Source: Bordetella genomosp. 8
GTDB taxonomy: Bacteria > Pseudomonadota > Gammaproteobacteria > Burkholderiales > Burkholderiaceae_B
Direction: 5' to 3'
Length of the DNA stretch: 64,000 nt
Assembly: GCF_002119685.1 (NCBI RefSeq)
Contig: NZ_CP021108.1
Location: 558,001-622,000, forward strand
Below are positions 59,026-64,000 of this stretch, piece by piece. The position numbers and the translations under genes are program-made. Within the stretch, counting starts at the first letter, position 1. Each line of letters begins with the position of its first letter. The notes beneath the pieces were generated by a model. That model was not told the DNA's origin. It did no database searches and saw only the letters and a list, made by a program, of their open reading frames with translations.

Positions 59026-59055
59026 CACGGTCCGCATGGTGCGGCCGTGTTTTTT
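59026..59055 (+). terminator. Terminator between prs and rplY
   Basis: CACGGTCCGCA / TGCGGCCGTG stem with loop TGG, followed by T6. It lies about 50 bases past the prs stop and about 40 bases before the rplY start. Confidence 0.85.
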
Positions 59056-59058
59056 CCA

Positions 59059-59076
59059 GGAACACCCAGGTGTTCC
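59059..59076 (+). promoter_or_regulatory. Perfect hairpin in the rplY leader
   Basis: GGAACACC-CA-GGTGTTCC is a perfect 8-bp inverted repeat with a 2-base centre, 16 bases before the rplY start codon and right after the terminator. It could be a protein-binding operator or an mRNA leader structure, for example for L25 autoregulation. Neither can be chosen from sequence. Confidence 0.5.
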
Positions 59077-59092
59077 ATGTTTGGAGTCATCC

Positions 59093-59716
59093 ATGAAATT
59101 CAACGCCACTGCGCGTAGCGTCCAGGGTTCGAGTGCGAGCCGCCGCCTGCGCCGCGCGGGCCGGGTTCCCGCCATCGTTTACGGTGCGGGCAGCCAGCCC
59201 CTGAACATCGAACTCGATCACAACGAGATCTACCACGCCCTGCGCAAGGAAGAGTTCCACTCCTCCATCCTCGACATGCAAGTCGAAGGCGGCAAGGGCG
59301 AGCAGGTGCTGCTGCGCGCCGTTCAATGGCACGCCTACAAACAGCAAGTGCTGCACGTCGATTTCCAGCGCGTGGACTCCTCGAAGGTCCTGCACACCAA
59401 GGTGCCGTTGCACTTCATCAACGCCGAAGTTTCGCCGGCTGTGAAGCTGAGCAGCGCGATCATCACCCACGTGCTGAACGAAATCGAAGTCGCCTGCCTG
59501 CCGGGCGACCTGCCGCAGTTCATCGAAGTGGACCTGTCCAAGCTGACCGGCGGCGCTTCGCTGCACCTGTCGGATGTGCAACTGCCCACGGGCGTCACCT
59601 ACCTGACGCACGGCGGCGACGCCAACCCGGTGCTGGCGTCCGCGCTGGTCAAGGGTGGCGCGGCCGACGCCGGTGACGAAGAAGCCGAAGGCGGCGACGC
59701 TACGCCGGCTGCCTGA
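59093..59716 (+). CDS. rplY: 50S ribosomal protein L25/general stress protein Ctc
   Basis: 207 residues from ATG 59093, with TTGGAG upstream. This is the long (Ctc/TL5) form: an N-terminal 5S rRNA-binding L25 domain (to about residue 95, ASRRLRRAGRVPAIVYG) and the C-terminal TL5 beta domain (EIEVACLPGDLPQFIEVDLSKLTGGASLHLSDVQLP). It ends in an acidic, Ala-rich tail (ADAGDEEAEGGDATPAA). It binds 5S rRNA in the large subunit. The order prs-rplY-pth is conserved in betaproteobacteria. Confidence 0.96.
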   Translation: MKFNATARSVQGSSASRRLRRAGRVPAIVYGAGSQPLNIELDHNEIYHALRKEEFHSSILDMQVEGGKGEQVLLRAVQWHAYKQQVLHVDFQRVDSSKVLHTKVPLHFINAEVSPAVKLSSAIITHVLNEIEVACLPGDLPQFIEVDLSKLTGGASLHLSDVQLPTGVTYLTHGGDANPVLASALVKGGAADAGDEEAEGGDATPAA

Positions 59717-59766
59717 TCGCGCCAGTCGTGACAGCCGGCGCCGTGTAGGCCGGCTGTGCACTACGA

Positions 59767-59800
59767 ACCCCGCGTGTGGTCTACCATACGCGGGGTTTTT
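59767..59800 (+). terminator. Terminator between rplY and pth
   Basis: ACCCCGCGTGTGG and CCATACGCGGGGT pair around loop TCTA, with one internal wobble pair, followed by TTTTTCTTTT. It ends the rplY transcript 27 bases before pth. Confidence 0.9.
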
Positions 59801-59826
59801 CTTTTCCGCACCGACATCCATCAGTC

Positions 59827-60423
59827 ATGTCCACACCCATCCGCTTGATCGTCGGCCTGGGCAATCCTGGGCCCGAATATGAAACCACCCGCCACAACGC
59901 GGGCTTCTGGCTGGCCGACCATATCGCCGACGACCTGCGTGCCAGCTTCGCGATGGAAAAGGGGTTCAATGGTTTCGTCGCCAAGGCGCGCCACGGCGGC
60001 GAGAACGTCGTGCTGCTCAAGCCGATGACGTACATGAACCGTTCCGGGCAATCGGTCGGCGCGCTCGCACGCTTCTACAAGCTGGCGCCGGAACAGATAC
60101 TGGTACTGCATGATGAACTGGACCTGCTGCCGGGACAGGTCAAGCTGAAGCAGGGCGGCGGCCATGCCGGCCACAACGGCCTGCGCGATATCCAGGCCGC
60201 GATGGGCAGCCCGGCGTTCTGGCGACTGCGCATCGGTATCGGCCATCCGCGCACGCTGGGACTGGCCCAGCAGGTGGCCGATTTCGTGCTGCACCAGCCG
60301 CGCCGCGAGGAAATGACCGCCATCGAGGCCGTCATCGATCGCTGCCGGGCCGTCATTCCCATGCTGCTGGACGGCGACTTCACGCGCGCCACGCAGCAGC
60401 TGCATCGCGCGAACGAGGCCTGA
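59827..60423 (+). CDS. pth: Peptidyl-tRNA hydrolase
   Basis: 198 residues from ATG 59827. Catalytic and binding residues are present: N13 in [20 protein letters not shown]23 (catalytic) and D96 in VLHDELDL. Downstream motifs are [11 protein letters not shown] and [13 protein letters not shown]. It releases peptide from stalled peptidyl-tRNAs in the cytoplasm. An upstream in-frame codon at 59776 lies inside the rplY terminator and is rejected. It is followed after 2 bases by a CPBP-family gene, probably co-transcribed. Confidence 0.97.
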   Translation: MSTPIRLIVGLGNPGPEYETTRHNAGFWLADHIADDLRASFAMEKGFNGFVAKARHGGENVVLLKPMTYMNRSGQSVGALARFYKLAPEQILVLHDELDLLPGQVKLKQGGGHAGHNGLRDIQAAMGSPAFWRLRIGIGHPRTLGLAQQVADFVLHQPRREEMTAIEAVIDRCRAVIPMLLDGDFTRATQQLHRANEA

Positions 60424-60425
60424 CC

Positions 60426-61193
60426 ATGGCCCGGCAAATCGGCGGCACCCTGCCGCGCCTGCGCGCCGACATGGCGGACTTCTGGCGGTTCCTGCGGCGG
60501 CCCACGCTACGTCACCTGCCGCCCCGCCGCCTGGGGCGCGGGCAGCGCGCCGACTGGCTACCGCCCGTGCGGGCGCGCCGGCTGCTGGCCTGGGTGGCCA
60601 TGCTCTGGGCGATCAACCTGTTCGCGCTGGGCCCGCTGGCTGTCGCGGTGGCGACCCTGGGCGGCGCCCACCACAAGCTGGAGATGGGCGCGATACCGTG
60701 GTTCACCGCCATCGTGTGGGCGCCCATCGTCGAGGAAATGCTGTTCCGCTATGGCCTGCGTCGGCCCGTGCAGGCGCTCTGGGTCGTGCCCTTGATGATC
60801 TGGCCCCTGCTGAAGGGGCCGAATGCCTGGACCGCCGCCGTGGTGGTCCTGGTGCTGGCGGCCATCGCGTGGACCCAGCGGCAGGGCGGCGCGGCGCGCC
60901 GGGAATGGAGCTGGGACTGGCGGCGGCGCTATGTGCGCTACTTCCCATGGATCCTGCATTCGGCAACGCTCGTCTTCGCGGGCATGCACCTGGGCAACTT
61001 CTATCTGAACCACACGCCGCTTTGGCTGATGCCGCTGCTGGTGCTGCCGCAGTGGCTGACCGGGCTGGTGTTGAGCTGGATGCGTACCCGGCGGGGCATA
61101 GGCGCGTCGATCATGATGCACGCCATGTTCAATGCGGGACCGGTGCTGCTGGTGCTGGCCTTGATGAAGTGGGCGCCGGAGATCGTGTCGTAG
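60426..61193 (+). CDS. CPBP-family intramembrane glutamic endopeptidase-like protein
   Basis: 255 residues with about five to six membrane segments. The CPBP (Abi) motifs are present: APIVEEMLFR (E103, E104, R108), the FAGMHLGNF histidine (about residue 190) and HAMFNAGP (about residue 238). Eukaryotic and archaeal relatives cleave CAAX proteins; bacterial ones act in bacteriocin immunity and envelope processes. The GPNAWTAAVVVLVLAAIAWTQ segment gives an extra helix between motifs 1 and 2. It begins 2 bases after pth. The target protein is unknown. Confidence 0.82.
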   Translation: MARQIGGTLPRLRADMADFWRFLRRPTLRHLPPRRLGRGQRADWLPPVRARRLLAWVAMLWAINLFALGPLAVAVATLGGAHHKLEMGAIPWFTAIVWAPIVEEMLFRYGLRRPVQALWVVPLMIWPLLKGPNAWTAAVVVLVLAAIAWTQRQGGAARREWSWDWRRRYVRYFPWILHSATLVFAGMHLGNFYLNHTPLWLMPLLVLPQWLTGLVLSWMRTRRGIGASIMMHAMFNAGPVLLVLALMKWAPEIVS

Positions 61194-61345
61194 GCGCGCA
61201 GGATTGCGGGGTTGCGACGTTTTGTCACGCGAGCCGCGTTCTTGTGGGGCGTCGCAATGGGCGGTCGGGGTCTGTAACTACGCGACATGGCCGCGCGCGG
61301 ATGGGCACGTACCATTCGGTGCTCTGCAACCGGGATGGGTACGCC

Positions 61346-61675
61346 ATGAAAAAACTATTCGCCGCCAGCCTGTTCGCATGCGCCTTGCTGCCGTTGGCAT
61401 CGGCTCATGCGGGTCGGGATAAAAATGAACCGGACGAAGGCTACGTCATCGCCGATGGTCGCGAGTACACGGACCACGACAAGGGCAAGCACAAGGACCA
61501 GTATCGCGACGGCGACTGCGAGGTCAAGCGCAAGTGGAAGAAGAACGGCGAGTACCAGGAACAGCGCAAGTGCAAGCCGCAGAAGTACGTCGAGCCGGTG
61601 GTGGTGCCCGTGTATCCGGTCGCGCCGGCCGGGCCCGGGATTACGATCAACGGGACGGCGGTGATCCGGCCTTGA
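61346..61675 (+). CDS. Small secreted basic protein, hypothetical
   Basis: 109 residues. A signal peptide (MKKLFAASLFACALLPLASAHA) is followed by a mature chain of about 87 residues rich in Lys, Asp, Glu and Arg: a DRDK-like acidic start, then CEVKRKWKKNGEYQEQRKCKP with two cysteines 14 apart, and a proline/valine-rich end (PVVVPVYPVAPAGPGITIN). It is periplasmic or surface-associated, and the two cysteines could form a disulfide. I do not recognise a family. The stop codon lies inside a tandem repeat of about 11 bases. Confidence 0.7.
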   Translation: MKKLFAASLFACALLPLASAHAGRDKNEPDEGYVIADGREYTDHDKGKHKDQYRDGDCEVKRKWKKNGEYQEQRKCKPQKYVEPVVVPVYPVAPAGPGITINGTAVIRP

Positions 61676-61725
61676 TCGGGTCTTGGTCGGGTCTTATCAG
61701 GTCTCGATCGGGTCTTGATCAGGTC
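61672..61725. repeat. Degenerate 11-base tandem repeat containing the stop codon
   Basis: Five units, TTGATCGGGTC, TTGGTCGGGTC, TTATCAGGTC, TCGATCGGGTC and TTGATCAGGTC, run head to tail. The first unit contains the stop (TGA, 61673-61675) of the small secreted protein gene. They fill the gap to the convergent flavoprotein gene. Confidence 0.88.
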
Positions 61726-61740
61726 TTGACGCGCGCCTGG

Positions 61741-62973
61741 TCAGTGTCTTAACCAACCCAGGACACCCCTCGCCGTGGCGCGGCCGCTGGCGATGCAGGC
61801 GGTCAGCAGATAGCCTCCGGTGGGCGCCTCCCAGTCCAGCATCTCGCCGGCGCAGAACACGCCAGGCAGGCGCTTCAGCATGAAGTTCGCGTCCATCGCA
61901 TCGAAGCGCACGCCGCCGGCCGTGCTGATCGCCTCATCGATGGGGCGCGTCGCGGTCAGGACCAGCGGCAAGGCCTTGATGGCCTGGGCCAGCCGGCGGG
62001 TGTCCAGCATCGCTTCCTTGTCGAGCACTTCCCGCAGCAGCGCGGCCTTTACGCCGGCGATGCCGACGCGGCTTTGCAGATGCGATGACAATGAGCGGGC
62101 GCCGCGCGGGTGCGATACGTCCTCCAAGACCCGTTCCGCGCCGCGGTCGGGGAGCAGGTCCAGCGTCAGCGTGGCACGGCCTTCGCGTTCGAGCTGATCC
62201 CGCAGCGACGCGGACAAGGCATAGATCAGGCTGCCCTGGACGCCGTGCTCGCTGACCACGAATTCCCCGCGGCGGCGCGGGGAAGCGGTGGCGCAGCTCG
62301 CAACGACATTCTTGACGGGTTCGCCCGCGAACTTGTCGCGGAAGAATTGCGACCATGCCACGTCGAACCCGCAGTTCGACGGTTTCAACGCCTCGATGGC
62401 GACGCCACGCTCGGCCAGCAGCGGGATCCAGGCGCCGTCCGACCCCAGCCTGGCCCAGCTCCCGCCGCCCAGCGCCAGGACGACCGCGGCGGCATCGTGC
62501 GTTTTCTCGCCCTCAGGCGTGGCGAAGCGCAGCCGGCCGCCGTCATCGCTGCCCTCCCAGCCGACCCAGCGATGCCGCGCGTGCGTCACCACACCGTTCT
62601 CGCGCAGGCGATGCACCCAGGCGCGCAGCAGCGGGGCGGCTTTCATTTCGCGGGGAAAGACGCGGCCTGACGTGCCGACGAAGGTCTCGATACCCAGCCC
62701 TCGGGCCCATACGGCCAGGGCTTCCGGGTCGAATGCCCGCACCAGCGGCTCCAACTGGCTTTGCCGAGCGCCATAGCGCGCCAGGAAAGCGTCGAGCAGT
62801 TCGCTGTGCGTCAGATTCAAACCACCCCGGCCGGCCATGAGGAACTTGCGGCCCAGCGAAGGCATGGCGTCGAACAGGTCGACGCCCATGCCGGCTTCGG
62901 CAAGAACTTCGGCGGCCGCCAGGCCAGCAGGACCGCCGCCGACAATGGCGACGCGGGTGGGGGGATGAGACAT
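61741..62973 (-). CDS. TIGR03862-like NAD(P)/FAD-dependent flavoprotein (HI0933 superfamily)
   Basis: 410 residues. An N-terminal dinucleotide motif [26 protein letters not shown] (about 11-36) is followed by [18 protein letters not shown], the counterpart of the HI0933 motif, [21 protein letters not shown], and the C-terminal FAD motif [26 protein letters not shown]-like region. The sequence is distant from the HI0933 protein at 21902-23098. No reaction is known for the group. It is convergent with the small secreted protein gene and divergent from ychF (224-base gap). Confidence 0.88.
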   Translation of the reverse strand: [410 protein letters not shown]

Positions 62974-63197
62974 GCGGGGAGTTTAGACGCTTGGCTGCGG
63001 AGCCGTGATTTCCAAGCCGTCACCGCCATGGCGCCGACCGGTTAAAATCACCGGTTTCCTGGCGGACGAAACATGGCAATCCGCGTTTCGTGCCTGTGCG
63101 CCATCCCACATGAACGCTGCCGGATTTCCGGCACGAATCGGGCAGACCGCCTTGCCCGCCTGGGCATGCGGCGCCTCGATACTTTTATAGGTTCCCC
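62974..63197 (+). promoter_or_regulatory. Intergenic region upstream of ychF
   Basis: 224 bases between divergent genes. TAAAAT at 63043-63048 sits inside the inverted repeat CCGGT / ACCGG (63038-63054) and could be a -10 element. No good -35 is visible, and the rest shows nothing I can name. Confidence 0.35.
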
Positions 63198-64000
63198 ATG
63201 GCTCTGCAATGCGGCATCGTCGGCCTGCCGAATGTCGGTAAATCGACCCTTTTCAACGCCCTGACTAAGGCGGGCATCCCGGCGGAAAACTATCCTTTCT
63301 GCACCATCGAGCCCAATGTGGGCGTGGTGGAAGTGCCCGATCCGCGCCTGCAGAAGCTGGCCGAGATCGTGTCGCCCGAGCGCATCCTGCCGGCCACGGT
63401 GGAATTCGTCGACATCGCCGGCCTGGTGGCCGGCGCCAGCCAGGGCGAAGGGCTGGGCAACCAGTTCCTGTCGCACATCCGCGAGACTGACGCCATCGTC
63501 AACGTGGTGCGCTGCTTCGAGGATCCCAACGTGATCCACGTCGCCGGCAAGGTCGATCCCATCGCCGACATCGAGGTCATCGAGACCGAACTGGCGCTGG
63601 CCGACCTGCAGACCGCGGAAAAGGCCCTGCATCGCTACAACAAGACGGCGCGCTCCGGCGACAAGGAAGCGCAGCGGCTGGTGGCGGCGCTGGAAAAGTG
63701 CATCGCCCAGCTGAACCAGGCCAAGCCGGTACGCTCGGTGGACCTGACGCAGGAAGAGCGCGCCTTGATCGCGCCGCTGTGCTTCATCACGTCCAAGCCG
63801 GCGATGTATGTGGGCAACGTCAGCGATGACGGTTTCACCAACAACCCCCTGCTGGACCGCCTGACCGAATTCGCCAAGTCGCGTAATGCGCCAGTGGTGG
63901 CGATCTGCGCCGCCATCGAATCGGAAATCGTCGACCTGCCGGAAGAGGATCGTGCTGCATTCCTGGCCGACATGGGCATGGAAGAGCCGGGTTTGAACCG
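63198..64000 (+). CDS. ychF: Redox-regulated ATPase YchF, N-terminal part (cut by window edge)
   Basis: 267 codons visible from ATG 63198, out of about 363 expected. OBG-family P-loop GLPNVGKST (9-17), [16 protein letters not shown] (G2 region), [18 protein letters not shown] (G3) and the YchF-type nucleotide-specificity motif, here NVSDD, in place of the GTPase NKxD. The family prefers ATP and is linked to ribosome binding and oxidative-stress response. The coiled-coil domain (about 125-200) is complete; the TGS domain is missing because the window ends. Confidence 0.97.
   Translation, partial: MALQCGIVGLPNVGKSTLFNALTKAGIPAENYPFCTIEPNVGVVEVPDPRLQKLAEIVSPERILPATVEFVDIAGLVAGASQGEGLGNQFLSHIRETDAIVNVVRCFEDPNVIHVAGKVDPIADIEVIETELALADLQTAEKALHRYNKTARSGDKEAQRLVAALEKCIAQLNQAKPVRSVDLTQEERALIAPLCFITSKPAMYVGNVSDDGFTNNPLLDRLTEFAKSRNAPVVAICAAIESEIVDLPEEDRAAFLADMGMEEPGLN

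Noticed and set aside
61672..61740. Possible CRISPR-like array of short repeats
   Set aside because: The units are 10-11 bases and contiguous with no spacers, so they are a simple tandem repeat. No cas genes are present.

Overview
The window is a 64 kb piece of a high-GC chromosome. Its gene content points to a betaproteobacterium of the Burkholderiales, most likely Alcaligenaceae (Bordetella/Achromobacter-like). The grounds are a Bug-family solute receptor, many LysR regulators, TRAP transporters and the TPR-lolB-ispE-tRNA-Gln-prs-rplY-pth block. No insertion sequence, prophage, integrase or CRISPR array was seen; this is mostly core chromosome with catabolic islands between housekeeping genes.

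Layout. 1-451: N-terminal part of an APC amino-acid permease. 692-3867: leftward operon Bug receptor, semialdehyde dehydrogenase, cupin, ABM monooxygenase, closed by a strong terminator, with a divergent LysR gene (4043-4981). 5074-7786: two tandem META lipoproteins, TrhO and an MTA/SAH-nucleosidase-like protein. 7857-17776: metG, a small membrane protein, the Mrp/ApbC Fe-S carrier, tamA-tamB and dcd. 17790-24082: an orphan TRAP receptor, a GNAT acetyltransferase, an arginine/lysine/ornithine decarboxylase, an HI0933-type flavoprotein and a ZIP transporter. 24114-28865: tandem glycine riboswitch and gcvT-gcvH-gcvP. 28945-33471: mmsA and an omega-amino-acid aminotransferase (beta-alanine catabolism), with a divergent MocR regulator. 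33441-36006: folA-thyA, an OsmC protein and coq7.

36233-36409 is a non-coding unit with its own promoter and terminator. It is a candidate sRNA that shows a 16S-like anti-Shine-Dalgarno sequence in a hairpin loop. 36491-40303: UDP-GlcNAc dehydrogenase (TviB), a nucleotide-sugar epimerase and a phosphomannomutase/phosphoglucomutase. 40584-44885: a D-2-hydroxyacid (GlcD-type) dehydrogenase, a two-component system and a PAP2 phosphatase. 44856-49569: TRAP transporter and uronate dehydrogenase with a divergent FCD-type GntR regulator. 49753-53535: homogentisate pathway (hmgA, fahA) with a divergent LysR. 53608-61675: mutM, TPR protein, lolB, ispE, tRNA-Gln, prs, rplY, pth, a CPBP protease and a small secreted basic protein. 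61741-64000: a second HI0933-type flavoprotein and the 5' part of ychF.

The most unusual observations are the candidate anti-SD sRNA, a recurring pattern of short tandem duplications that contain stop codons (metG, gcvP, folA, the 61346 gene), the uncharacterised four-gene catabolic operon, and an operator-like palindrome with no obvious promoter downstream of the FCD regulator.
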